Positions 8,551 through 19,692 of a stretch of DNA of 64,000 nucleotides are shown piece by piece; the first letter of the stretch is position 1; each line of letters begins with the position of its first letter. The stretch is from Methanothermococcus thermolithotrophicus DSM 2095 (GTDB lineage Archaea; AGJL01; Methanococci; Methanococcales; Methanococcaceae). The notes under the pieces are model-generated. The model did no database searches and was not told the origin of the DNA. It saw nothing but the letters and a program-made list of their open reading frames with translations. Location: NCBI RefSeq assembly GCF_946463545.1, contig NZ_OX296583.1:905035-969034 (forward strand). The letters are read 5' to 3'. The translations under genes were made by a program, and so were the position numbers.

Positions 8551-8566
8551 CTTCGGAGCTCCGAAG
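8551..8566. repeat. 16 bp perfect palindrome centred on GAGCTC
   Basis: CTTCGGAGCTCCGAAG lies alone in the 295-base AT-rich gap between the divergent cfbA and site-2 protease genes. The same CTTCGGAGCTCC core recurs at 13.85 and 19.46 kb. It combines the two repeat features of this window, the GAGCTC excess and the TTCG/CGAA arms. It could be an operator or a member of the dispersed palindrome family. The rest of the gap holds only AT-rich sequence. Confidence 0.6.
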
Positions 8567-8758
8567 GAATCTTATATATGTTTATTCAGCGAAGTTTTTA
8601 GCCCTGGATTTTACTTAATATAAAAACCAATTTATAGTTATTGATGAAATATTAGCACTATACGTTATTACATTAATTTAAAATAACCAATACTAAATAA
8701 ATAGTTAATATTACGTAATGTACTGGCAATATGTACTTTAATATATTAGGTGAAACGC

Positions 8759-9886
8759 ATGGCCGTATCTTCAACGACCGTATTACTTCTATTTATTGTA
8801 ATATGGACTATATTGTATTTAATTAATTTAAAAAAAGATAAATTAAATGTCAATTTAAATTTACAGACATATATTGGAATATTTGGAATTTTAAGGACGC
8901 AAGTTGGGATGAAAATAATAAAAAAAGTAGGAAAATATCCAATATGGCAAAAACTTGCTATCGCATGTATTCCAATATGTATTCTTATAAGTATATTCAC
9001 ATTTTATTCGTTTATGGATTCTACCTTAAATTTGTTTAACGGAAATATTCCAAAAGAATCTTCAAAGCCGGTTATCTTCCTCTTTGGTAGTTTGATTCCA
9101 TGGATTCCCGGGGTTATAGCGCTTATAATTGGTATAACGTTCCATGAACTGGCTCACGGTATTGTGGCATATTCGTTTAAACAAAAAATAAAAAGCACAG
9201 GACTTCTATTGTTGCTGGGCATCCCATTGGGGGCCTTTGTGGAAATAGGCGACGACTTTAAAAATGCAAGTAAAAAAACAAGGGGAGCAATAGCCTCAGC
9301 TGGTCCTATGGCAAATATAATAATATTTTTGATGGTACTTTTAATAACGCCGTACTTTTATGGGATTTCGACACCCTTAACAATAGCCACCATTCTAGAT
9401 GATTCCCCAGCATATGGAAATCTAATTGAAGGGGATGTAATTTATTCTATTAATGGAAAACAAATAAACTCGTTGCAGGATTTCTATGATGTTGTAAAGG
9501 GCATAAAACCTAATGAAAAAGTGAAAATAAGTATTTTGAGAAACGATGAGGTTAATACTCTAGAGTTGGTTACGTCTAATGAAGGTAAAATTGGAATTAT
9601 TGTAGAACCATCTAAAAGTCTTACGTTTGTCCTTCAGACGCTCTTCTGGACCTCAATGTTAAATATGCTACTAGGTTTCTTTAATTTATTGCCTGCATTA
9701 CCTTTGGATGGTTACCATGTATGGAATGCTCTTCCTGAATTAATAAGGGATTTGAAGAAGAATAGCAAATTAACGGCAAAAGTTTCCAAGTATATCGAGT
9801 ATATAATAAACGAGAAAAACCTAAATTCCATTAGCTTACTTGTTTGGATGACTATATTTGTTTCTATGGCTTATTCATTCCTTTAA
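8759..9886 (+). CDS. Site-2 protease family (M50) intramembrane metalloprotease with PDZ domain
   Basis: 375 residues from the ATG preceded by GGTGAAACGC. Membrane segments are at the N-terminus (about 5-25), near 75-95, and around the active site: TFHELAHGIVAYSF carries the HExxH zinc motif, and PALPLDGYHVWNALP near the C-terminus carries the LDG motif whose aspartate is the third ligand. A PDZ domain (SPAYGNLIEGDVIYSINGK onward, about 210-280) sits between the two, as in RseP-type enzymes. Such proteases cleave transmembrane segments of regulatory or signal proteins. The substrate here is unknown. A GTG nine bases upstream is a weaker start. The C-terminus is a further hydrophobic helix. 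Confidence 0.9.
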   Translation: MAVSSTTVLLLFIVIWTILYLINLKKDKLNVNLNLQTYIGIFGILRTQVGMKIIKKVGKYPIWQKLAIACIPICILISIFTFYSFMDSTLNLFNGNIPKESSKPVIFLFGSLIPWIPGVIALIIGITFHELAHGIVAYSFKQKIKSTGLLLLLGIPLGAFVEIGDDFKNASKKTRGAIASAGPMANIIIFLMVLLITPYFYGISTPLTIATILDDSPAYGNLIEGDVIYSINGKQINSLQDFYDVVKGIKPNEKVKISILRNDEVNTLELVTSNEGKIGIIVEPSKSLTFVLQTLFWTSMLNMLLGFFNLLPALPLDGYHVWNALPELIRDLKKNSKLTAKVSKYIEYIINEKNLNSISLLVWMTIFVSMAYSFL

Positions 9887-9975
9887 TTATGAATATTCTA
9901 CTATCAACTTTTTTTAAAGATATCAACATATTTAAGATATAACAATTTATAATGACAAAATTTTAAAGGGAGATC

Positions 9976-10839
9976 ATGATAACAATCGTATGTGCTGAAG
10001 GAGGATCTACAATTTATTCGCTAAAGAGGGCAATAGAAGACTCGGGGGAAAAGTGTGACATACTCTTACTTTCAGATGATAAGTTATTAGTTGAGAGGGA
10101 ATACACCATTAAAACCGATCTTATCCACTCAAGATGTGGAATTGGTGACTATCTAGATAGGCTCACACTTTTTTCATGGCAGGTGTTAAATGCTCTTGAA
10201 GCTGAAGGACATTTTTTTATAAATCCACTTAAAACAATATACAACTCTTCCGATAAGTTTAAAACAATTAAAATACTGGATAAGAACAAAATAAAAACTC
10301 CAAAAACTGGATTAATCAGGGATTATTATGATGCCAAAAGATTCATGGAAAAAAATAATATTGAATATCCTGTGGTTTTGAAGAATTCATTTTCAAAGTG
10401 TGGAACTTCAGTACATATTGCAAAATCAGACGATGATTTGAAAAAACTAACAAAAAAAGCCATATGGGAAGGAAAACTTATTCAGGAGTATATAGATTTT
10501 AGAGATAAAGAAAATGGACGATACAAGGATATGAGGATTTTGGTTGTTGATGGGGAGGTTGTAGGTGGTTATAGGAGGGTGAGTGATAATTTTATAACAA
10601 ATTTATATGGTGGGGGAACAATAGAAAACCTAAACATAGATGATGAAATTGAAGAAATTGCTTTAAAATGTGCGGAATCTATGAACGGATATATTATGGG
10701 GGTAGATATACTGCCAAAAGATGGGGAATATTATATAGTAGAAACCAACACTGCACCGGGAACAAAAGGATTTAGAACACTTGGAATTGATGCAGATAAA
10801 AAAATAGCAGAATGCCTTATAAGGTATAAAAAGAGATAG
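9976..10839 (+). CDS. RimK-type ATP-grasp ligase, candidate glutamate ligase of cofactor tailoring
   Basis: 287 residues with the ATP-grasp order: N-terminal Rossmann-like domain, then EYPVVLKNSFSKCGTSVHIA (nucleotide-binding strand and loop), LIQEYIDF, KDMRILVVDGEVVGGYRRVS (RimK-type RxxVvdgevvga.rR motif), and the metal-binding end GVDILPKDGEYYIVETNTAPGTKG. RimK relatives in methanogens include CofF, which adds the alpha-linked glutamate to F420, and MptN, which adds glutamate to tetrahydromethanopterin. The sequence alone does not let me choose. It follows the protease gene by about 90 bases and has GGGAGAT before the ATG. Confidence 0.75.
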   Translation: MITIVCAEGGSTIYSLKRAIEDSGEKCDILLLSDDKLLVEREYTIKTDLIHSRCGIGDYLDRLTLFSWQVLNALEAEGHFFINPLKTIYNSSDKFKTIKILDKNKIKTPKTGLIRDYYDAKRFMEKNNIEYPVVLKNSFSKCGTSVHIAKSDDDLKKLTKKAIWEGKLIQEYIDFRDKENGRYKDMRILVVDGEVVGGYRRVSDNFITNLYGGGTIENLNIDDEIEEIALKCAESMNGYIMGVDILPKDGEYYIVETNTAPGTKGFRTLGIDADKKIAECLIRYKKR

Positions 10840-10917
10840 TTTTTGATAATGATTAATGATTTAGCGACTTAAATTCAACTAGAGTTGGGGTATATTAAGA
10901 TATAAAAGGATGATACT

Positions 10918-11652
10918 GTGTTGGAAACTCTTATATTCTCATTTTCTTTCGTAATTTTAGCACTGATTGTAATATATAAAGAAGAACTGGGGTTTGGGAA
11001 GGAAGTTTTAATAGCTGAGATATTGGCATTAGTCCAGCTTATAATTCTAGGGTATGTCATCAACCTTATTTTTAGTTTGGGTATGATTTATGCTATGGCC
11101 ATGGTCCTTGCAATGATTGTAGTTGCTTCATTTATTGTTAAAAGAAATTTAAATATGGATAAATTAAATCGTGAAATAATTATTAGTTCATTCTTATCAA
11201 TACTAACAACAGCTACAATATCCCTAGTTATTCTGTTATTCTCAAAAACCATAGCACTTGAGCCCAGGTATATTATACCATTAATGGGCATGGTAGTGGG
11301 AAATTCAACAAATGTAATTTCTTTAAGTTTGGATAGGTTGTTGAATGATTTAAAATCAAATAAGGATGTTTTATGGGGATATTTGGCGCTGGGTGCTACG
11401 GAAAAACAGGCAGTACAACCGTTTATAAAAAAAGCAATAAGGTCGGCCCTCACCCCACAGTTAAATACAGCAAAAGCCGTTGGAGTTATATTTATTCCAG
11501 GTGCAATGGTAGGTATGCTTTTGAGTGGGATAGATCCATTATATGCTTCAAAAATTCAAATTACCATAATGTGGATGGTTATGAGCTCTGCAATAATATC
11601 TTCACTAATGGCGTGTTATCTAGTATCTAAAAGTTTTATCTATAAATTGTAG
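10918..11652 (+). CDS. UPF0014/FetB-family membrane permease
   Basis: 244 residues, strongly hydrophobic with about seven membrane segments. The central conserved block LEPRYIIPLMGMVVGNSTNVISLSLDRL and the later LGATEKQAVQPFIKKAIRSALTPQLN, then TAKAVGVIFIPGAMVGMLLSGIDP, match the UPF0014 family, which includes E. coli FetB, an ABC permease that exports iron with the ATPase FetA. No ATPase gene is adjacent, so the partner, if any, is elsewhere. The frame begins with GTG TTG after GGATGAT. The last codons (around 11634-11646) are echoed twice in the downstream spacer. Confidence 0.87.
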   Translation: MLETLIFSFSFVILALIVIYKEELGFGKEVLIAEILALVQLIILGYVINLIFSLGMIYAMAMVLAMIVVASFIVKRNLNMDKLNREIIISSFLSILTTATISLVILLFSKTIALEPRYIIPLMGMVVGNSTNVISLSLDRLLNDLKSNKDVLWGYLALGATEKQAVQPFIKKAIRSALTPQLNTAKAVGVIFIPGAMVGMLLSGIDPLYASKIQITIMWMVMSSAIISSLMACYLVSKSFIYKL

Positions 11653-11656
11653 CTAA

Positions 11657-11873
11657 TTTGGATCCAACATTTTTTAAAGGTTGGATGGGATGCTATTTAA
11701 TAGCCAAGTGTTTTATCTATAAACTGTAGGCTAATAAGATGAACTTCCTTCTGAGTTTATTACCGCGACCGACGTGTGATGATGTAAAGATTATCGTTAA
11801 CTTTGGATCCAACATTTTTTAAAGGTTGGATGGGATGCTATTTAATAGCCAAGTGTTTTATCTATAAACCGTA
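11657..11873. repeat. 72 bp direct repeat carrying a hairpin and an echo of the upstream gene end
   Basis: Copies at 11657-11728 and 11802-11873 match at 71 of 72 positions. Each has ATCCAACATTT-TTT-AAAGGTTGGAT (one mismatch in 11 bp arms), then GCTAT-TTA-ATAGC, then TTTTATCTATAAA. The last block also forms the final codons of the UPF0014 gene (11634-11646), so the unit seems to have arisen by copying the gene's 3' end with its terminator. The copies are separated by 73 bases containing GCGACCGACGTG, which resembles a motif upstream of aksA. No gene in this 334-base gap. Confidence 0.85.
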
Positions 11874-11986
11874 AATAAATAATAATTCGAATTTTCGAAT
11901 TTCATTTAAATGTTATTCAAAACTAAAAAATAATATTTATTAATAAGTTCATATTTAATAATATTTTTAAAAAAATTAGTGATAAG

Positions 11987-13237
11987 ATGATTTTAGTTAT
12001 AGATGTGAATCATGGTGCACTGGATTTGGCAAAGGAGCTCCTAAATTTAGGTTATGATGTAGATGTTTGGGACATATATGGAAAACTAGAGAAGGATGTT
12101 TTAAAAGGTTATTTAGATGTTGTTAAAAAAATAAATTTAATTAAATCAAAAGAAAAACCCGTATTCGAAAATTACGATAAAATTATTGCACCAATACATT
12201 GTCCAATAGATTTTCCCTTCGTCCCGTTCCATGATGCAGTTTCAGAGATAATAAAAGAAAAATACGGAAAAATCCATAAAAAATTTATTGAAGTTACCGG
12301 AGTTAAAGGTAAAACCACTACAACAGAAATGATAAATTTTATTTTAAAGGATGATTATAATGTATTCTTACATAACAGCAACAAAGGTTCAATAACTCCT
12401 GTTATACTATTGAATATTCTTGAGGAAAATGAAAATAACATAGACAATATTGATTACTTTATTTTTGAAGTTTCTCTTGGATTGACTTCCTGTGGATACG
12501 GTGCAATAACGAATATAGCCGAAAACTACCCTATAGCAGGGGGTAGAAGAAACGCACTGGTAAAGATGGATTTTCTAAAAAATGCGGATAAGAAATACGT
12601 CAATAAATTCATAATAGACGATTTTAATATCCCAATAGATTTAAAAGATTTAAATGATATTAATTTGATAAATTCGGAAGATGTGGAAATTTTGTCTAAA
12701 TATCCTTTAAAATACAAATATAACAATCTTTTAGTCCAATTTAACAAAAATATATTTGGTAAACACCTTGTAGAAGATTCTATGTTTGCCATTGAAATAT
12801 CCAAGAATTTTTTAGATTATGAAACCATATTGGAAAGAATAAAAAGATTTAATTTAAAAAACAGAATGAATATTGAGAAAAAAGGTAGCAACTATATAAT
12901 CAAAAACATAAATCCAGGATTAGACCTTAAAGCTATAGATTATGCAATAAACGATTTCATAGGATCTTTTAATAGTGGCTACATTGTTGTTGGTGGAGAT
13001 TTTGGATGTACCTGCGAAGAGATAAATATTGAAAGGCTATCAAATGTCATAAAAAAATGGAAAAATAAAAATAAAAACATTAGATTCTTATTTGCTGGAG
13101 ATGTTGGTAAGAGGTTAAAAGATTATGTTAAACCAACCTTTTTAGAAAACTCTAAGGTTCTATCCAATGTGGACGATATATTCAATCTTGAATTGGGCGA
13201 CAACGTCCTTATAATATACAGAACTTCGATAATCTAA
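11987..13237 (+). CDS. cfbE: Coenzyme F430 synthase CfbE (Mur-ligase family)
   Basis: 416 residues. The Mur-ligase P-loop TGVKGKTTTTEM is at about residues 104-115; VSLGLTSCGYGAITNIAENYPIAGG follows with the magnesium-binding and family-specific motif. The N-terminal MILVIDVNHGALDLAKEL segment is typical of the methanogen-specific MurF-like protein that closes the last step of F430 synthesis, an ATP-dependent ring formation from the seco-acid. The absence of any other murein or pseudomurein gene nearby supports CfbE over a cell-wall ligase. ATG after GTGATAAG. Its stop overlaps the convergent HD-hydrolase stop by four bases. cfbA is about 3.5 kb upstream. Confidence 0.9.
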   Translation: MILVIDVNHGALDLAKELLNLGYDVDVWDIYGKLEKDVLKGYLDVVKKINLIKSKEKPVFENYDKIIAPIHCPIDFPFVPFHDAVSEIIKEKYGKIHKKFIEVTGVKGKTTTTEMINFILKDDYNVFLHNSNKGSITPVILLNILEENENNIDNIDYFIFEVSLGLTSCGYGAITNIAENYPIAGGRRNALVKMDFLKNADKKYVNKFIIDDFNIPIDLKDLNDINLINSEDVEILSKYPLKYKYNNLLVQFNKNIFGKHLVEDSMFAIEISKNFLDYETILERIKRFNLKNRMNIEKKGSNYIIKNINPGLDLKAIDYAINDFIGSFNSGYIVVGGDFGCTCEEINIERLSNVIKKWKNKNKNIRFLFAGDVGKRLKDYVKPTFLENSKVLSNVDDIFNLELGDNVLIIYRTSII

Positions 13238-14613
13238 TTAACAGCTACACTATAATCGTATCTAAAAGTCCCCCTAACTTTTACGACTTTTTCATTTACT
13301 AACCCACAAAATACCAACTTCTGTAGTTCAGAGAATAGTTCTGATTCAGTGATGCCGTTATCTTTGGCGATTGTAATAAGGTTACCCCTGCCTTTAATTA
13401 CGTCGTATTCTTTCAATACATTTAAAAGAACACTATCTATTGGTTTTTCTTTTACAAACTCCAAGATGGATTCTTTTTTATTGTCCAATTCTCCAGCCAA
13501 TTCTTTAGCTTTTTTAGGAGCTGCGTAAATCCTAACGTCCCATGATTTAATATATGCAGATTTTAAACTCTTTGCAAGCGGGGATATTTCGTCCAATCTG
13601 TACTTTTTACCGTTCATTATTACCGTAATTCTATTTTCATCCATTTTAGGATATCCTGGAATATCCAAAAATATCTTAGTTTCAAATTTCTCAGATAGTT
13701 CATATTCAAATTCTTTTATATTCTCTTCAGTTAGGTTTATGAGTGCCCATCTTTCCTCGGGAGTTAATTCACCATATCTATAGGTCACAATGTTTTTAAA
13801 TAAGTCCCTTCTATCCAACATCTTGATTAGATTATGCCCCTCGCTATCTTCGGAGCTCCTCAATTTACTGATTAGATCAATATCATCCATTATAGAAAGA
13901 TCTTTCAGGCTAAATAGGTTTTCATCAATGGCAGTAATTACTGCATTTTTTAACATAGTTTCGGCAATTCTTGATGCAGGATGCATATAAACCGTAGGAT
14001 ACATTTGATATCTTGCAATTAATAGCGATTCTACTGCAGTCATTCCTTTTTCTATTACTCCCAATTTTGGACCAACGTCTTCGAATACTGTGATACATCT
14101 CATCAATCTTGCAAGGTCAAATGAACCGTATGCCACCCCGGTATGATAGCTATCCCTAACTAAATAATCCATTCTATCTGCATCAACATCCCCACTTAGT
14201 AGTATTCCTTCAAAACCTTTGGGAGATAGTACTTCCAAAATTTCTTTTGGACTATAGTTTTCAAATTCCATTTTTTTTATCTTTTTACGGGTAAAATATT
14301 CGTGGCTGTATCCTGAGATTTCTAATGTGTGTGAAAATGGTGGATGACCTATGTCATGTAAGAGTCCTGCAATTCTGGTTAAGTTAGTATCTACATTTTC
14401 TAAATTTTCTGATATTTCTCCGGCAATATACATTGTTCCAAGGGAGTGTTCAAATCTTGTATGGTTTGCACTAGGGTAAACAAGACATGTAAGTCCAGTC
14501 TGTTTTATATTTCTCAATCTTTGGACCTCTATACTGTCCATTATGTTAATTTCATCACCATGTATGAAAATGTCCTTATGTATGGGGTCCCGTATTATTT
14601 TCGTCTTAATCAT
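13234..14613 (-). CDS. HD-domain phosphohydrolase, SAMHD1/dNTPase-like
   Basis: 459 residues. The N-terminus has RDPIHKDIFI and RLRNIKQTGLTCLVYPSANHTRFEHSLG, then AGLLHDIGHPPFSH (HD pair), and GDVDADRMDYLVRDSYHTG, the set of H..HD..D motifs found in SAMHD1 and archaeal HD phosphohydrolases. These enzymes hydrolyse dNTPs or related phosphoesters with a bound divalent metal. The C-terminal part beyond about residue 380 resembles a winged-helix segment. I see no clear ribosome binding site before the ATG, so it may be leaderless. Its 3' end overlaps cfbE (convergent) by four bases, leaving no room for an intergenic terminator. Confidence 0.87.
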   Translation of the reverse strand: MIKTKIIRDPIHKDIFIHGDEINIMDSIEVQRLRNIKQTGLTCLVYPSANHTRFEHSLGTMYIAGEISENLENVDTNLTRIAGLLHDIGHPPFSHTLEISGYSHEYFTRKKIKKMEFENYSPKEILEVLSPKGFEGILLSGDVDADRMDYLVRDSYHTGVAYGSFDLARLMRCITVFEDVGPKLGVIEKGMTAVESLLIARYQMYPTVYMHPASRIAETMLKNAVITAIDENLFSLKDLSIMDDIDLISKLRSSEDSEGHNLIKMLDRRDLFKNIVTYRYGELTPEERWALINLTEENIKEFEYELSEKFETKIFLDIPGYPKMDENRITVIMNGKKYRLDEISPLAKSLKSAYIKSWDVRIYAAPKKAKELAGELDNKKESILEFVKEKPIDSVLLNVLKEYDVIKGRGNLITIAKDNGITESELFSELQKLVFCGLVNEKVVKVRGTFRYDYSVAVN

Positions 14614-14756
14614 GTTATAAAATATATTTTAAACAATATATAAATCTTTTATATGATATAAAAAAAGATGTGGGTATTTTTAATTTTAATTTTATTTAAT
14701 AATAAATGAAATTAATTGAGATAGAAAAAATAGGATAAGAAATATGTTTATTTATC

Positions 14757-16958
<2,202 letters not shown>

Positions 16959-17125
16959 TCACCCCAATTGATTATGAATAATTATGAATTTGATTATTAT
17001 ATTATAATAATATTCCAATACATTATAATATAACATTATTATGCCTTAGAAGTTCTATATAAAGTTTTTGGTTTTGTGCATATTTATACACAACCATATT
17101 AATTAGTAGTGATATTATTTCACCC

Positions 17126-17482
17126 TTATTTCTTTGGAATATCCATCATATGATAACGGTAGTATCTTGTAAAACCGCAGTTTCTACATCTTACATAAAG
17201 TCCAGATTCGGTTATTAAAATGTCCTGTAATTCAAGAGCATTACAGTTATAACATTCAACCTTTTTTTCTAAAATCCAGTTGTCATATCTTCTTTTTTTC
17301 TTTTTTTCGGTTTCAATTATGTCACTATCTTCAATATCTGCTTTTTTTATAATATAGTATCTAGTGGCCTCACAATTTGAACACTTTACAAAAGCTTGGT
17401 TTGAATATATTTCGATTATTTGATCTGCAATTACCCCACAGTTATAACATTTTGTATTGTAGTTTAATCTCCAATTCTCCAT
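17126..17482 (-). CDS. Protein with duplicated zinc-ribbon module
   Basis: 118 residues made of two similar halves: residues 10-50 with CYNCG..., then CSNCEATRYYII; residues 75-115 with CYNCNA..., then CRNCGFTRYYRYH. Each half has CxxC-about 20-CxxC, expected to bind one zinc, and each ends with a TRYY motif, so the gene arose by internal duplication. A lysine/arginine stretch (KKKKRRY) lies between the halves. I do not recognise the family; nucleic acid binding is a guess. It is upstream of cdc48 on the same strand, separated by about 170 bases of AT-rich sequence. Confidence 0.75.
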   Translation of the reverse strand: MENWRLNYNTKCYNCGVIADQIIEIYSNQAFVKCSNCEATRYYIIKKADIEDSDIIETEKKKKRRYDNWILEKKVECYNCNALELQDILITESGLYVRCRNCGFTRYYRYHMMDIPKK

Positions 17483-17596
17483 ACTTCGGCCCTCCCCTTT
17501 ATATAATATATTTTGTAAAACAGGATATTTAAAAATTACTAAATAAATTAACTGGATGGGCTATGAACATAAAAAATAAAATTAAGAATAAAAAAC

Positions 17597-18100
<504 letters not shown>

Positions 18101-18105
18101 TTAAA

Positions 18106-18792
18106 TTATTCCTCTTTCAAATGCTTTTCCAAATAATAGTTAATTAACTCTTCACCATTTAAGTGTATTAGATTATGTTTTTCAGCATACTTTTTGGTTT
18201 CATTTTTATTCATTGCATTTCCATCATCGCCCATCATCTCACAGATTGTGGTGATTGGAACCAATCCTGCCATCTCTGCAAGAGCAACCGTCATTTCGGT
18301 GTGGCCTTTTCTCCTATTTACAAGACCTTCAGCAGCTCTTAAGAGTACAACATGTCCAGGACTTCTAAATTCATTACCAAAATCATTATACCTTCCTTCT
18401 TCACACATTTCTGTAAATTTCTTAATTGTCAGAGCTCTGTCGTTGTCGGTAATTCCAGTGAATGTTTTTCTATGGTTGATCGTTATTGAGAATGATGATT
18501 TTTCGTCGTAAGGAATGTCATTAGGGTATAATTCTTTTAGTACCGGGAATTTTTGAGAAGCAACATCTAAAACATCCACCATAAATGGAATTCCAATTTC
18601 CTCACAGAATTTTGGATGGATTGCAGTACATATTAAACCGCCGCCATCTTTTCTCATAGTCCTTATATGTGATGGGGTTATATGTTGTGAAGCTACAACC
18701 ATATCGGTTTCCCCTTCCCTGTCGTCGTCATCGAATATTAATACCATTTTTCCGTTTCTAAGAGCTTCCATTGCTTTCTCAACATTGTTCAT
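18106..18792 (-). CDS. ribB: 3,4-dihydroxy-2-butanone 4-phosphate synthase
   Basis: 228 residues with the family motifs [16 protein letters not shown] near residue 20 (acidic Mg2+ loop), [13 protein letters not shown], and [27 protein letters not shown] (C-terminal catalytic block). The enzyme turns ribulose 5-phosphate into formate and the four-carbon unit of riboflavin. It is monofunctional: no GTP cyclohydrolase II domain follows. The gene sits between ribK and ribC with short spacers, and ATG follows GAGGG. Confidence 0.95.
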   Translation of the reverse strand: MNNVEKAMEALRNGKMVLIFDDDDREGETDMVVASQHITPSHIRTMRKDGGGLICTAIHPKFCEEIGIPFMVDVLDVASQKFPVLKELYPNDIPYDEKSSFSITINHRKTFTGITDNDRALTIKKFTEMCEEGRYNDFGNEFRSPGHVVLLRAAEGLVNRRKGHTEMTVALAEMAGLVPITTICEMMGDDGNAMNKNETKKYAEKHNLIHLNGEELINYYLEKHLKEE

Positions 18793-18828
18793 TTATTTCC
18801 CTCATTATCTACTTTAATAAAGAATTTA

Positions 18829-19215
18829 TTATTTTGTTACAATTTTAACAATATCGCCATTGCTTAAAGACAAGAATTTCCTTAATTTAATAGGGGCTAT
18901 AATTTCAAGTATGTTTGATGAATGGCAAGTTTTTTTAGGTGCCACTATGGCCCCATCTATAGTATGACCTTCTTTATTAATTATAGTTACTGGTATTACT
19001 TTAAGGCCATAAAATTTTTTGTTGTTGTAGTAAAAATCGCCAACTTCCAAAGGATTTAACTTGTCTAAATTTATAGTTTCATTTAATTTAATATTTAATG
19101 TTCCTTCATAAGGCTCAAAACCTAAAATTTCTTTAAATTTTTGTTTATACGGGGGCAGACTCATATAGTAACTGCCTTCACCTCTTCCTGGAACTAATCT
19201 ACCTAAAAATTTCAA
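18829..19215 (-). CDS. ribK: CTP-dependent riboflavin kinase
   Basis: 128 residues, matching the stand-alone archaeal RibK (DUF120): GRLVPGRGEGSYYMSL near the start, GFEPYEGTLNIKL, and TIDGAIVAPKKTCH. RibK phosphorylates riboflavin to FMN with CTP. In other archaea the domain is fused to a winged helix that represses rib genes; here the helix is absent, so any regulator is elsewhere. Start is TTG with GGTGG upstream. The operon ribK-ribB-ribC begins here, and a 14 bp arm TGCACACCACTATA (minus strand, 19254-19241) with a distant inverted partner lies 25 bases before the start. Confidence 0.93.
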   Translation of the reverse strand: MKFLGRLVPGRGEGSYYMSLPPYKQKFKEILGFEPYEGTLNIKLNETINLDKLNPLEVGDFYYNNKKFYGLKVIPVTIINKEGHTIDGAIVAPKKTCHSSNILEIIAPIKLRKFLSLSNGDIVKIVTK

Positions 19216-19240
19216 TATACCACCATATACTATGAAGATT

Positions 19241-19387
19241 TATAGTGGTGTGCATTACTTACATCTAATGAATGCAGATAATTTATTTAAACATGAATAT
19301 ACCTTGTTAAATTAAATTAAGCTTATTTACTGAAGTTATTTAATTTATAATGTATTAATAGTTCATTTAAAATTGCACACCACTATA
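19241..19387. repeat. Long-spaced inverted repeat at ribK promoter
   Basis: TATAGTGGTGTGCA (19241-19254) and TGCACACCACTATA (19374-19387) are perfect 14 bp inverted repeats 119 bases apart. The arm near ribK supplies the likely TATA element. Three other promoters in this window have pairs that also start TATAGT but carry different following bases. The 477-base gap 19216-19692 holds this pair, the next pair at 19539-19658, and otherwise AT-rich DNA. Confidence 0.8.
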
Positions 19388-19528
19388 TATAGTTTTACCG
19401 ATACCAATATATGGTTCATATGTTTAAGCACATATTGTAATGTTATTGGAAATTGAGTGTCACTTCGGAGCTCCCAAACTTAGATTTTTATTCAATGTAG
19501 TTCATGAAGTGTGAGTGGAAAATATATT

Positions 19529-19658
19529 GCAGAACAACTATAGTCATTCTGCAATTAGATTTCATTTAACATAACTCAAATTTAAATTAGATGTTTGTTA
19601 TCATACCTTAAATTCATTTGAAGAAATGGGTTATGAAACATATCGCAGAACGACTATA
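19529..19658. repeat. Long-spaced inverted repeat at MTA phosphorylase promoter
   Basis: TATAGTCATTCTGC (19539-19552) and GCAGAACGACTATA (19645-19658) are inverted repeats matching at 13 of 14 positions, 92 bases apart. The distal arm overlaps a local dyad, GCAGAACAACTATA (19529-19542) facing TATAGTCATTCTGC. The proximal arm runs into ACTATATATT, a fitting TATA element about 35 bases before the TTG start of the next gene. Confidence 0.75.
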
Positions 19659-19692
19659 TATTAACAATACTACCTAAAATTGGGTGATATGA

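Noticed and set aside
11987-13237. Pseudomurein or murein ligase
   Set aside because: Methanococcales have an S-layer without pseudomurein, and the N-terminus and motifs fit the F430 synthase CfbE.
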